DNA of 64,000 nt. Origin: G963662905 sp965230045 (GTDB lineage: Bacteria > Bacteroidota > Bacteroidia > Bacteroidales > WRLA01). A program made the position numbers and the translations under genes. The stretch covers positions 3,906,001 to 3,970,000 of the forward strand of contig OZ245940.1 in assembly GCA_965230045.1 (NCBI GenBank). Reading direction: 5' to 3'. Below are positions 52,536 to 61,319 of the stretch, piece by piece; the stretch's first letter is position 1, and each line of letters begins with the position of its first letter. The notes beneath the pieces are model-generated. The model worked only from the letters and a program-made list of their open reading frames with translations, had not been told where the DNA came from and did no database searches.

Positions 52536-54404
52536 CTACTTGATTGAACCTTCCACCTTACTGATGGCTTCGATGGCACTTTTGTGGATTTTATCCATCA
52601 TTTCATTTTTATCACCGGGTGCAAAACGGGCAAATTCGGTATCGGCCAGGGTTTTGCTAAACGCTTCCACAGCTTCTGCTTTAATGCCCTTTTCGGTAAG
52701 CACGCTGTTGATGTTGTCGGCATTGAGTTCCGAAAGCGGGATATTGAATTTATCGCCCACATAGCCCCACATAGCCTGCGAAATCTCTTCGTAGAAAATT
52801 TTCGCATCGCCGGCTTTGAAAGCTGCCGTTGCTTTTTTCAGGCGCTGGCGTGCCATTTTATTGGCTTTTTTATTTTTCATCAGAGCTTCATTGCTGCGCT
52901 TTTGGCGTGTGCTGCGCACGATGACGATCAAAAGGATGAGCAACAAAGGCATACCGGCCAATGCGAGCGTATAGAGGTTTGTGCCAAACAGCCATTTCCC
53001 TTTGTGCTTAAGTTCCAAAGGAGGCATTTTCAGGTGGCGGATATCGCTGCCAAGATATTTTATATCTTCACGTCCCGCTGAAGTATAAGACATTGCGCCG
53101 CCATTATCAGCACCTTTTTCCACTTCAATAATATAGGCATTGGATTTTTGGCTGACATACTGATTTTTGGCAGGGTCGTAAAAACTGAAGGTCACGGCAG
53201 GAATTTCAAAACTCCCGGCAGAACGCGGAATGATCAGATATTCAAAGGTTTTGGTTCCGCTCACACCATTGGCCGTAGTGTTTACGCTATTGTTAACTTT
53301 GGGATCATAAACTTCAAAATCGGGTGGAAAATTGATTTCGGGCAGTTCGGCCAGTTGCACATTTCCCCTTCCGGAGATGGTATAACGCAGGTTAAGCGCT
53401 TCGTTTGTTTTCAGTTTTTGTTTGTCCACACTCGATGAAAAGCGGAACGAACCCACCGCCCCATCAAAACCGACAGGTTTGTTTTCCATTGGAAATGCCT
53501 TTACATTGATTTTCAATGCATTGGATTTCAGGTTCTTTTTAACGTTATCGTAGGAATTATTGAAGAATGAATCATTAAAAAAGGAATCGAAAAAAGGATC
53601 GCCGGTAGAGCGCCTGCGGGTTTGCCGCTGGATTTGCGCAACAACGTCCACATCCATGGGTTCGATTGTGATTTCGCCCGATTTCATCGGAAAGAGCGCA
53701 ATCCGCTTAAGTTCAGCGGTTACGTATTCTTCTCCGTCGATATACTCTTGTTTTTGTTGCAAGCGTTGCTTCTCGTCCAACAGGTTTTGTGTCCAGAAAC
53801 CCGGGAAAGTGGACGCATTGTTGACGCTGAAATTTGCCAGGGGCACGCGGGTAAAAATCTTGTAGGTTACAATGATCTGCTCGCCCTGCATGGGATTCCG
53901 GTCCGAGACATAAGCCTTCAGGAAAACATCATCGGCAGTAACTTCGCCGGAGCTGCTGTTCGTTGTGCGGCTTCCGCTATTTTGATTGCCTCGGTTGCCT
54001 GATGTTTGACTTGACTGCTGTGTGCGGCCTTTCACCACTTTGATGGTAGCGGTATTCGATTTCAGTGTTTCGTCATCTACCCTTGCCTCGGCAGCACCCA
54101 CTGTAAAAGTGCCTACTTGATCTGCACGCACATAATAGGTATAGCTGAGCTCCATATTCTTGCTCACTTTCCCATTGATAATCTGGATACTGGAATTTGT
54201 AGATTGATTGGGCCCGCTCAAAACCGACAAACCTTCAAAAGAAGGTCCGCGGAAATTGCGCGCATCGGCATTGATGGTAAACACTACCCGGAAGGTTTGC
54301 CCGCTCTGGACCTGTGCCGGTGCAGAACAATTGAACTGCACCTGGGCTTTCAGTCCGCTCAGGCTTAAAAATACGGTCAATATGAAGATGATACGTTTTA
54401 TCAT
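52536..54404 (-). CDS. batD: BatD: exported beta-sandwich protein of the Bat complex
   Basis: A 622-residue protein of the BatD/oxygen-tolerance family. Signal peptide to about 20 (SLSGLKAQ); N-terminal Ig-like domains (VQFNCSAPAQVQSGQTFRVV; GPSFEGLSVLSGPNQS); Asn/Ser-rich linker near 135; further domains with VFLKAYVSDRNPMQGEQIIV and LKTNEALNLRYTISGRGNV; a membrane helix near 480 (LALAGMPLLLILLIVIV); and a cytoplasmic helical tail. I prefer the ATG at 54404, where the signal peptide begins; the ATG at 54431 lies within a few bases of where a transcript from the TACTTTTG at 54440-54447 would start. Confidence 0.87.
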   Translation of the reverse strand: MIKRIIFILTVFLSLSGLKAQVQFNCSAPAQVQSGQTFRVVFTINADARNFRGPSFEGLSVLSGPNQSTNSSIQIINGKVSKNMELSYTYYVRADQVGTFTVGAAEARVDDETLKSNTATIKVVKGRTQQSSQTSGNRGNQNSGSRTTNSSSGEVTADDVFLKAYVSDRNPMQGEQIIVTYKIFTRVPLANFSVNNASTFPGFWTQNLLDEKQRLQQKQEYIDGEEYVTAELKRIALFPMKSGEITIEPMDVDVVAQIQRQTRRRSTGDPFFDSFFNDSFFNNSYDNVKKNLKSNALKINVKAFPMENKPVGFDGAVGSFRFSSSVDKQKLKTNEALNLRYTISGRGNVQLAELPEINFPPDFEVYDPKVNNSVNTTANGVSGTKTFEYLIIPRSAGSFEIPAVTFSFYDPAKNQYVSQKSNAYIIEVEKGADNGGAMSYTSAGREDIKYLGSDIRHLKMPPLELKHKGKWLFGTNLYTLALAGMPLLLILLIVIVRSTRQKRSNEALMKNKKANKMARQRLKKATAAFKAGDAKIFYEEISQAMWGYVGDKFNIPLSELNADNINSVLTEKGIKAEAVEAFSKTLADTEFARFAPGDKNEMMDKIHKSAIEAISKVEGSIK

Positions 54405-54439
54405 TATCTGCACATATTTGGTTTCATTCATTCAGTTTT

Positions 54440-54447
54440 CAAAAGTA
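54440..54447 (-). promoter_or_regulatory. Possible internal promoter before batD
   Basis: The minus strand reads TACTTTTG, matching TAnnTTTG, between batC and batD. No TTG is seen at -33. An internal promoter would allow batD-batE to be expressed separately. Confidence 0.35.
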
Positions 54448-54470
54448 AAGCTTTTCGCAGGATTTCTGGC

Positions 54471-55253
54471 CTACCAGTCTTTTTCAATCTTCACACGTTT
54501 GCCTTTTACCTTTTGCATCTTCACTTTTTCCATGGTTTTCTTTTCATCATTTTTCATCGCTTCCAGCATACGCTCAGCATCTTCCTTGCTTATTTCACGC
54601 GGTTTGGGCTGTTGCTGTTGCTGATCCTGATTTTGTTGCTGCTTCTGATCCTGCTTCTGCTGGTCGTTTTGCTGATCCTGCTTTTGCTGGTCTTTCTGCT
54701 GCTGGTCTTTTTGATCCTGCTGATCCTTTTGATCCTGCTGGTCTTGTTGATCTTTTTTGTCCTGCTGGTCTTGTTGATCCTGCTTCTGATCCTGGTTTTG
54801 CTGTTGCTGTTGCTGCTGCTGTTGCTGTTGCAGTTTCTGACGCGCATATTCCAGGTTGTATTTGCAGTCCATATCATCAGGCTTCAGGCGCAATGAATTT
54901 TTGTAGGCTTCGATGCTTTCCTGATATTTTTGTTGTTCCAGCATCGAATTGCCCAGATTATACCAGGCTTCGGCCTTTTGATCATCGCTGATTTCCTTTT
55001 CGGCAACACCGGCAAAAAGTTTTGACGATTCCTCGAAATTATCCTGCTTGTAGAGGGCAGTTCCCAGGTTAAAAGTCCCTTTCACCGATTCCGGATTTTC
55101 TTCCAGCGATTTACGGTAATCAATTTCCGCCTCATTGTAGCTGGCATCCTCGTATTTGTTGTTTCCACTGCGTATCAGCTTGTTTTCCGACTGCGCGGCA
55201 AGCTCCTGCATCAAAAACACACACATTATTATACTTAACACTGTCCACTTCAT
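54471..55253 (-). CDS. batC: BatC: TPR protein with a long Gln/Asp/Lys low-complexity tail
   Basis: A 260-residue exported TPR protein of the Bat complex. Signal peptide to about 20; three TPRs about 25-135 (YNEAEIDYRKSLEENPESVK, GTFNLGTALYKQDNFEESSK, WYNLGNSMLEQQKYQES); then about 80 residues composed almost only of Gln, Asp and Lys (about 140-218, with a run of eleven Gln followed by DQQ, QDQ and KDQ units); and a conserved acidic/basic end (ISKEDAERMLEAMKNDEKKT). The same layout is seen in other BatC proteins. Eight bases separate its start codon from the batB stop. Confidence 0.87.
   Translation of the reverse strand: MKWTVLSIIMCVFLMQELAAQSENKLIRSGNNKYEDASYNEAEIDYRKSLEENPESVKGTFNLGTALYKQDNFEESSKLFAGVAEKEISDDQKAEAWYNLGNSMLEQQKYQESIEAYKNSLRLKPDDMDCKYNLEYARQKLQQQQQQQQQQQNQDQKQDQQDQQDKKDQQDQQDQKDQQDQKDQQQKDQQKQDQQNDQQKQDQKQQQNQDQQQQQPKPREISKEDAERMLEAMKNDEKKTMEKVKMQKVKGKRVKIEKDW
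54604..54836. repeat. Low-complexity glutamine/aspartate codon repeat inside batC
   Basis: Imperfect CTG/TTG and ATCCTG/ATCTTG triplet units (minus strand CAG, CAA, GAC, GAT, AAA codons) encode the QDK-rich tail. Mixed codons show this is not a fresh triplet expansion. Confidence 0.8.
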
Positions 55254-55262
55254 AAGGCTATC

Positions 55263-56306
55263 CTATTCTTCAAAAAGTTTAAACTTACGTTGCAATTTCG
55301 TTTTCCGTTCCAGGATCAGCAATTCAAAAATGAGTAAAGCCAATGCCAATCCGGCAAAAATCTGGAAACGGTCTTCATAATCCGAAAACATTTTGGATTC
55401 AATCTCTGATTTTTCGAGTTTATTGATTTCATCAAAAATCATATTTACCCCGGCGCGGGTATTATTGGCACGCACATAAGCGCCATCGCCGGCATCGGCA
55501 ATTTTGCGCAACATTTCCTCATTCAGTTTGGTAATCACGGTATTGCCCTGATTATCTTTTTTAAATCCTTGCTGCACGCCACGGCTGTTGTACAAAGGAA
55601 TCGGGCCACCTTCTGCCAAACCCATACCAATCGTATAGACGTGAATTCCTTTTTCGGCAGCAGCTTTGGCTTCCTGAATAGCGTCATCTTCATGGTTTTC
55701 GCCATCCGTTATCACGATGATGGCTTTATTGTGCTCATCATCCGGATTAAAAGCCGTTTCGGCCATTGATATTGCATCGCCTATGGCTGTTCCTTGCGTA
55801 GGCACGATATTGTTATCGATGGTATTGAGGAACATGCGCGCCGCAGCATAATCGGTAGTAATCGGCAGCTGGGTATAAGCTTTGCCGGCAAAAACGATAA
55901 TCCCGATGCGGTCGCCTTTCAGTTCACCAATAAGTCGCGAAATGGCCAGTTTTGAAGCCTCTAAGCGACTGGGCTTGATATCCTCAGCCATCATACTGTT
56001 GGAAACATCGAGTGCGATAACCAGATCAATCCCCTGACGTTTCACCTGTTCAATTTTGGAACCAATCTGGGGATTTGCAGCAGCAATGACAAGCATGATG
56101 GCCACCAGAGAGAGAAGTACGAATTTAAAAACAAAGCGTCCGCGGGTGATATCCGGCATCAGTTTTGAAATGACCTTCATCTCGCCAAAAGCTTTGAGCG
56201 CGTTTTTGCGCCAGCGCATCATCAGCACAAACACAAGAAGCATCAGTGGCAGTACCAAAAGGCCGTACAAATATTCCGGATGTTCAAATCTTAATATGGT
56301 TTCCAT
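55263..56306 (-). CDS. batB: BatB: membrane-anchored von Willebrand A protein
   Basis: A 347-residue inner-membrane protein with N-terminal helices (about 10-27 and 57-76), a vWA domain (about 88-290) and a C-terminal helix (about 320-335). The metal site is intact: DVSNSMMAEDI (DxSxS), then TQLPITTDYAAA (Thr), and VITDGENHEDDA (Asp). Followed by the membrane helix FAGLALALLIFELLIL. BatA and BatB are paralogues that are thought to assemble on the outer face of the inner membrane. It starts 10 bases after batA. Confidence 0.92.
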   Translation of the reverse strand: METILRFEHPEYLYGLLVLPLMLLVFVLMMRWRKNALKAFGEMKVISKLMPDITRGRFVFKFVLLSLVAIMLVIAAANPQIGSKIEQVKRQGIDLVIALDVSNSMMAEDIKPSRLEASKLAISRLIGELKGDRIGIIVFAGKAYTQLPITTDYAAARMFLNTIDNNIVPTQGTAIGDAISMAETAFNPDDEHNKAIIVITDGENHEDDAIQEAKAAAEKGIHVYTIGMGLAEGGPIPLYNSRGVQQGFKKDNQGNTVITKLNEEMLRKIADAGDGAYVRANNTRAGVNMIFDEINKLEKSEIESKMFSDYEDRFQIFAGLALALLIFELLILERKTKLQRKFKLFEE

Positions 56307-56316
56307 TTCAAATCTT

Positions 56317-57312
56317 TTAAGGCAATGTTTTTAAAAGGGTGTTCCTGAGCAAAAATTCGAGCAGGAACAGGCCAATGGCCAGCAGCATCCACGGAAGGAA
56401 TTCTTCATGTTTTTTCTGAAATTCCGTAACATCAATTTTGGATTTTTCCAGTTTATCGATTTCACCATAGATCTGCTCCAGTTTTTTGTTATCCGTGGCA
56501 CGGAAATATTTCCCTCCGGTAATTTCTGCCACTTCTTTCAACAAATCTTCATCAATGCGCACTTCCACATTCTGATACTGTTTGCCAAAATGCGTATCGA
56601 AAGGATAGGGTGCCGTACCAATTTGCCCCACACCAATAGTATAAACGCGCACACCAAATTTCTTGGCAATTTCAGCAGCAGAAACCGGATCGATTGCCCC
56701 GGAATTGTTTTCTCCATCGGTGAGCAAAATCACAACTTTACTGATGGCAACGCTGTTTTTTAAGCGGTTCACAGCCGTTGCAAGACCGTCTCCGATAGCC
56801 GTGCCGTCTTCAATCATGCCGCTTTGGATATCGCGGAAAAGGTTTTTCACCACACCATGATCTGTTGTCAAAGGACATTGCGTAAAGGTTTCCCCGCTAA
56901 ATACGACCAGGCCCACACGGTCGTTCGGGCGGCCATTGATAAAGCTTGTGGCCACATTTTTTGCCGCTTCGAGGCGGTTGGGCTTAAAATCTTCGGCCAG
57001 CATACTACTGGAAATATCCAGTGCGGTAACAATATCAATTCCTTCCACATTCACATCCTGCCGGCTGCTGCTCGACTGCGGGCGCGCCATCACCACAATC
57101 AATGCAGCTATGGCCAGAACACGCAAAACAAAAGGCAAATGGCGGGCATAAACCTTCCAGCCGGTACTTTTCACACGCCAGGCCGAAAGCGATGACACCT
57201 GCATATCAGCATGTTTGCGCCTGTGCATAAAGTAATACCATAGCCCCAGCAGCGGCAACAACAAAAACAGATAAAAATAGCCGGGATAGGCAAATTCAAT
57301 GTTTTCTAACAT
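56317..57312 (-). CDS. batA: BatA: membrane-anchored von Willebrand A protein
   Basis: A 331-residue paralogue of BatB: helices about 10-25 and 60-77, vWA domain about 88-285 and a final helix (WMLLAIGLFLLEFLL). The MIDAS motif is complete: ALDISSSMLAEDF, TQCPLTTDHGVV and LLTDGENNSG. The start codon is one base after the stop of the upstream Bat-associated gene, suggesting coupled translation. Confidence 0.92.
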   Translation of the reverse strand: MLENIEFAYPGYFYLFLLLPLLGLWYYFMHRRKHADMQVSSLSAWRVKSTGWKVYARHLPFVLRVLAIAALIVVMARPQSSSSRQDVNVEGIDIVTALDISSSMLAEDFKPNRLEAAKNVATSFINGRPNDRVGLVVFSGETFTQCPLTTDHGVVKNLFRDIQSGMIEDGTAIGDGLATAVNRLKNSVAISKVVILLTDGENNSGAIDPVSAAEIAKKFGVRVYTIGVGQIGTAPYPFDTHFGKQYQNVEVRIDEDLLKEVAEITGGKYFRATDNKKLEQIYGEIDKLEKSKIDVTEFQKKHEEFLPWMLLAIGLFLLEFLLRNTLLKTLP

Positions 57313-57313
57313 T

Positions 57314-58309
57314 TTATTCGTTTTTATTTTTCATTTCCTGCAGCGCTTCTCCCTCCTTGCTTTCTTGCGGCTGTGCGGCAGGACGAGTTTCATTAACAAA
57401 GTCGATACAATTGTTCAAACTGCTATCATTTTCGAGTGGCAGCGGCTGCGCTTTGGCAAATTTCACCAGATCGGCCAAACTAAGGCTTGCGGTGAGTTTT
57501 TGCCAGGCTTCATCATTCACCGGCTGCGTTTTTAATGCGTCCATAATTTCATCGGAAGTCATTTCAACGGCGCCGATATGAAAACGGCCTTCCACGTATT
57601 CGCGGATGATGTCGGTGAGCTCGGTATGATAGGCTTTGACCTGCCCTGCTTGCCAGAGTTTTTTCAGGCGCAGACTTTCCAGCTCGTTAATTGCCTGAAT
57701 ATGCGGTGGCAATTTGGGCTTGGGCGGAGCGGCAAAAAGCTTCTCCCCTTTTTTGCGCTTGCGCAGATAATACCAAACTCCAAAAATTACGGCCACCAGA
57801 CCGAGCCCGCCCAAAATCCAGGGCAAAGCTTCCTGCAAAGTGTATGGCGCTTCCATCGGATGTTTGATATCCTTAATGGCCTGAGTAGTGTCAACGGCAA
57901 CTGTGCCAACTTCGAGCAAAAAGGGATTGGTCTGCAAAAAGTTGAGGCTGGTATCCCCTTCGGCCTGCCAGGCAAATTCCAAGGGCGGAACGGCGTAAAA
58001 ACCGGAGTCAAAAGATGTAATCAGCAATTTTTGGCTCAGTTTCAAAACACCATTTTCAAAAGTAGAATCAATTTTCCCCTGCGACAGCACTTCCAAATTG
58101 GTAATGAGCGTATCCTGAAGCTGTGGCCACATATAATTTGCCCCTTGCGGGATGATCAGGTTGAGCTGCAAATTGGTTTGGTCGCCAATGAGTAATTTAT
58201 TAGTATCCAGCTCAGCATAAGCTTCCTGCGCAGATGATTTCCCTGCAATACCAAGCAGGAACAAAAAACTGATCAGGATTGGAAAATATTTCAAATGATG
58301 CTTCATCAT
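57314..58309 (-). CDS. Bat-locus membrane protein of DUF4381 type
   Basis: A 331-residue exported protein regularly found between the DUF58 and batA genes. Signal peptide to about 27; a periplasmic beta-sandwich (about 28-150) resembling BatD domains (AELDTNKLLIGDQTNLQLNL; LQDTLITNLEVLSQGKIDS); a membrane helix near 165-182 (WILGGLGLVAVIFGVWYYL); and a cytoplasmic helical domain with LTDIIREYVEGRFHI, similar to the DUF4381 tail. It overlaps the DUF58 gene by 4 bases (58306-58309) and is separated from batA by one base. Confidence 0.72.
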   Translation of the reverse strand: MMKHHLKYFPILISFLFLLGIAGKSSAQEAYAELDTNKLLIGDQTNLQLNLIIPQGANYMWPQLQDTLITNLEVLSQGKIDSTFENGVLKLSQKLLITSFDSGFYAVPPLEFAWQAEGDTSLNFLQTNPFLLEVGTVAVDTTQAIKDIKHPMEAPYTLQEALPWILGGLGLVAVIFGVWYYLRKRKKGEKLFAAPPKPKLPPHIQAINELESLRLKKLWQAGQVKAYHTELTDIIREYVEGRFHIGAVEMTSDEIMDALKTQPVNDEAWQKLTASLSLADLVKFAKAQPLPLENDSSLNNCIDFVNETRPAAQPQESKEGEALQEMKNKNE

Positions 58310-59181
58310 GCCCTTGCCCCCCTTTTCTTGAAGAGTGTCATCAACGGTTTCACATAATCGCGGTCGGTGCGCACACTGGCCATATCCACGCCGGAGCGGA
58401 TAAAAAGCTCGTCCATTTTCCGGTTTCGGATTGCAGCCTGTTTGGCAAATTCCCTACGGAACGCTTTATCGGATGTATCTACCCATACTTGCCCACCGGT
58501 TTCGGCATCGCGCAGGCGCACAAGGCCCATATCGGGAATTTCCTCTTCGCGCTGATCGAAAATACGAACGGCAATAAGATCGTGCTTGCGGCTGGCAATT
58601 TTGAGCGCATCCTCATATCCCTCGTCCATAAAGTCGGAGAGCACAAATGCAATGCAGCGCTTTTTAATGGCATTGGTCATAAATCGCAGTGCTTCAGCAA
58701 TATCCGTTCCCTGGTTTTCGGTTTTAAAATCGACCAGCTCACGTATTATCCTCAGGATGTGTGAGCTGCCTTTTTTGGGCGGGATGAATTTTTCAATCTT
58801 ATCGCTGAAAAAAATCACGCCCACTTTATCGTTGTTCTGTATGGCCGAAAAGGAAAGCACCGCCGCTATTTCCGTGATCATGTCCTCTTTGAGCTGCACA
58901 CGCGAGCCAAATTCATTGGAACCGCTCACATCGATCAGCAGCATCACGGTAAGTTCACGTTCTTCTTCAAAGATTTTTACATAGGGATGGTTCATGCGGG
59001 CCGTTACATTCCAGTCGATATTGCGGATATCATCGCCATACTGGTATTCACGCACCTCACTGAAAGCCATACCCCTGCCCTTGAAGATACTGTGGTACTC
59101 ACCGGAAAAAATCTGGTTGGACAGACCACGCGTCTTGATTTCAATTTTACGGACTTTTTTAAATATTTCGGATGCTTCCAT
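58306..59181 (-). CDS. DUF58 protein of the Bat operon
   Basis: A 291-residue cytoplasmic protein. It has the DUF58 block KIEIKTRGLSNQIFSGEYHS, FKGRGMAFSEVREYQYGDDI and RNIDWNVTARMNHPYVKIFEEE, followed by a vWA-like part with LLIDVSGSNEFGS (DxSxS) and FVLSDFMDEGYE. DUF58 proteins accompany MoxR ATPases as substrates or adaptors. It lies between moxR (53-base gap) and the DUF4381-type gene (4-base overlap). Confidence 0.88.
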   Translation of the reverse strand: MEASEIFKKVRKIEIKTRGLSNQIFSGEYHSIFKGRGMAFSEVREYQYGDDIRNIDWNVTARMNHPYVKIFEEERELTVMLLIDVSGSNEFGSRVQLKEDMITEIAAVLSFSAIQNNDKVGVIFFSDKIEKFIPPKKGSSHILRIIRELVDFKTENQGTDIAEALRFMTNAIKKRCIAFVLSDFMDEGYEDALKIASRKHDLIAVRIFDQREEEIPDMGLVRLRDAETGGQVWVDTSDKAFRREFAKQAAIRNRKMDELFIRSGVDMASVRTDRDYVKPLMTLFKKRGARA

Positions 59182-59234
59182 GCAATTCTAAAATTTAAGT
59201 AATAAAGACAAAATATGAATCAAAATCCTGATTT

Positions 59235-60227
59235 TTACGGCACTTCAACCGTATTCAGCACTTCGTTGATGATGTCTTCGGTAGTGATATTCTCGGCTTC
59301 AGCCTCATAAGTCAGGCCAATACGGTGACGCAGCACATCATGGGCAACAGCACGTACATCCTCAGGGATAACATATCCGCGGCGCTTGATGAAAGCATAG
59401 GCTTTGGAAGCAAGCGCAAGGTTGATGCTGGCACGTGGTGAACCGCCGTAAGCAATCATCCCGTCAAATTTCGTCAGTTTGTATTTATCCGGGAAGCGGG
59501 TAGCAAAAACAATGTCGGTGATGTAATTTTCAATTTTTTCGTCGAGATAAACCTCACGGACTACCGCACGTGCTTTCAGGATTTCTTCTGTAGAAATTAC
59601 CGGATTGGTTTTTGCATATTCATTGCGGATGTTCATGCGCAGGATCTGCTTCTCTTCCTCTTTTTTCGGATAACCGATGGTTACTTTGAGCATAAAACGG
59701 TCAACCTGCGCTTCCGGAAGTGGATAAGTACCTTCTTGTTCAATCGGGTTTTGCGTTGCCATCACGAGGAAAGGCTCATCCAGCTTGAAAGTTTCATCTC
59801 CAATAGTCACCTGACGTTCCTGCATGGCCTCGAGCAGAGCACTTTGCACTTTTGCCGGGCTACGGTTGATTTCATCCGCCAGGATAAAATTACTGAAAAC
59901 GGGACCTTTGCGCACCACAAATTCTTCATTTTTCTGGCTGTAGATAAGTGTACCGAGCAAATCGGCGGGCAGCAAATCCGGAGTAAACTGGATACGGCTG
60001 AAATCGGCTTTGATCACATTGGCCATACTTTTAATCGCCAGTGTTTTTGCCAGTCCGGGCACACCTTCGAGCAGGATATGCCCGTTGGAAAGCAGGCCAA
60101 TCAGCAGGCGTTCCACCATATGTTTCTGGCCAATAATCACTTTGTCCATTTCCAGGCGGATCAGGTCGATAAACGCACTCTCCTTCTGGATTTTCTCATT
60201 CAATTCTCTGATATCGGTTTCAATCAT
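59235..60227 (-). CDS. moxR: MoxR-family AAA+ ATPase
   Basis: The first gene of the Bat operon: a 330-residue MoxR AAA+ chaperone ATPase. Walker A is LEGVPGLAKTLAIK, Walker B is FILADEINRSPAKVQ, sensor 1 lies in VMATQNPIEQEGTYPLPEAQ with the arginine finger in DRFM, and sensor 2 in GGSPRASINLALASKAYAF. MoxR ATPases help assemble vWA-domain complexes. The ATG at 60227 is chosen because the promoter element at 60250-60257 would lie inside the coding region if the start at 60281 were used. Confidence 0.93.
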   Translation of the reverse strand: MIETDIRELNEKIQKESAFIDLIRLEMDKVIIGQKHMVERLLIGLLSNGHILLEGVPGLAKTLAIKSMANVIKADFSRIQFTPDLLPADLLGTLIYSQKNEEFVVRKGPVFSNFILADEINRSPAKVQSALLEAMQERQVTIGDETFKLDEPFLVMATQNPIEQEGTYPLPEAQVDRFMLKVTIGYPKKEEEKQILRMNIRNEYAKTNPVISTEEILKARAVVREVYLDEKIENYITDIVFATRFPDKYKLTKFDGMIAYGGSPRASINLALASKAYAFIKRRGYVIPEDVRAVAHDVLRHRIGLTYEAEAENITTEDIINEVLNTVEVP

Positions 60228-60249
60228 AGCTTTATCAATTTTTACAAGG

Positions 60250-60281
60250 CAAAGGTACGTCCGCAGTGATATTGTGCCCAA
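60250..60281 (-). promoter_or_regulatory. Promoter of the moxR-bat operon
   Basis: On the minus strand TACCTTTG (60250-60257) with TTG at 60279-60281 and a 21-base spacer, predicted start near 60245 and ATG at 60227. All eight Bat-operon genes follow with short gaps. Confidence 0.75.
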
Positions 60282-60491
60282 ATTATTCTTGTTAAGAAAT
60301 GTTAAGTGCAGTGTTAAAGCTTGTTAAGTCCATTTAACCATCAAAAATCATTAGATTTCGAAATGAGTCCCGGCAGAAACAACACACACATAATCAACTA
60401 ATTTCCAGAAATTTAAGAGAAACACACAAACAATCCGGCAATTTCAGGAATTTGATGTATTTTCGTCAGTGGAACCAGAGTTTATAATGGA

Positions 60492-61319
60492 ATGAAGGGA
60501 AAGGACATAATCATCACCGGAGCCTATGGCGCTATTGGAACAGCAATAGCAGCGCAGCTTGCAGTGCAAGGTCACCGGCTTTTTCTGATCGGAAGGCAGG
60601 AGGAAAAAATCCATGCGCTTTGCAGGCAGATTCAGCGCAAAAGCAGGAATACGGAAATACATCCGATTTGCACCGATCTTTCGGAAGGCACTGAAATCCG
60701 CGATTTGGCAAGCAGCTGGGAAACGCCCGTGGACATCCTGATCAACAGTGCTGCAACAGCTCCGAAACAATGGAGCACCAATTCCGATGGCATCGAATTA
60801 CAATTTGCGCTTAATGTGCTGTCATATTTTTATATGATGCACTTTTTCGCTCCATTTATGGAACCTTCATCCGATGCGCGCATCATCAATATTGCCAGCC
60901 ATTGGGCAGGAAACTTTGACATTGATGATCTGGAATTCAGGGAAAGGCCCTATTTCAACGACGAAGCCTACCGCCAGTCCAAGCAGGCGATACGTATGCT
61001 GAGCCTTGTTTTTGCGGAAAACTTTCAAAAATCGGGCATTACGGTTAATTCCTGCCATCCGGGCTTTGTTGATTCGCAGTTGACGCAGGATCTTGGTTTA
61101 GGTGGGCACGAAAAAGCAGCACATGCGGCCAAAACTCCGCTTTACCTTGCACTTTCGGATGAAGTAAAAAACAAAAGCGGATTGTATTTTGAACGGGAGC
61201 AGGAAGTTGCATGTCCTTTTGCATCCGATAAAAAACGCAACCGGCATTTGTATCAGCTTTGCACAAAATATCTGGAAAAATTTGTTGGCAATCAGCCCTC
61301 GATCAAGGATTTATACTAA
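60492..61319 (+). CDS. Short-chain dehydrogenase/reductase
   Basis: A 275-residue SDR oxidoreductase, close in layout to retinol-dehydrogenase-like enzymes. The cofactor motif is TGAYGAIGTAIA, followed by LINSAATAPKQW (NAG-like), the active serine in IINIASHWAG, the catalytic pair in AYRQSKQA (YxxxK), and NSCHPGFVDSQLT. Arg in LIGRQEEK suggests NADP preference. Substrate unknown. It is convergent with the glucosaminidase gene and their ends overlap by 4 bases (61316-61319). Confidence 0.85.
   Translation: MKGKDIIITGAYGAIGTAIAAQLAVQGHRLFLIGRQEEKIHALCRQIQRKSRNTEIHPICTDLSEGTEIRDLASSWETPVDILINSAATAPKQWSTNSDGIELQFALNVLSYFYMMHFFAPFMEPSSDARIINIASHWAGNFDIDDLEFRERPYFNDEAYRQSKQAIRMLSLVFAENFQKSGITVNSCHPGFVDSQLTQDLGLGGHEKAAHAAKTPLYLALSDEVKNKSGLYFEREQEVACPFASDKKRNRHLYQLCTKYLEKFVGNQPSIKDLY

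Noticed and set aside
54513..54896. Leucine-rich frame that looks like a membrane protein
   Set aside because: It is the complement of the batC glutamine-codon tract, which forces Leu codons on the other strand.
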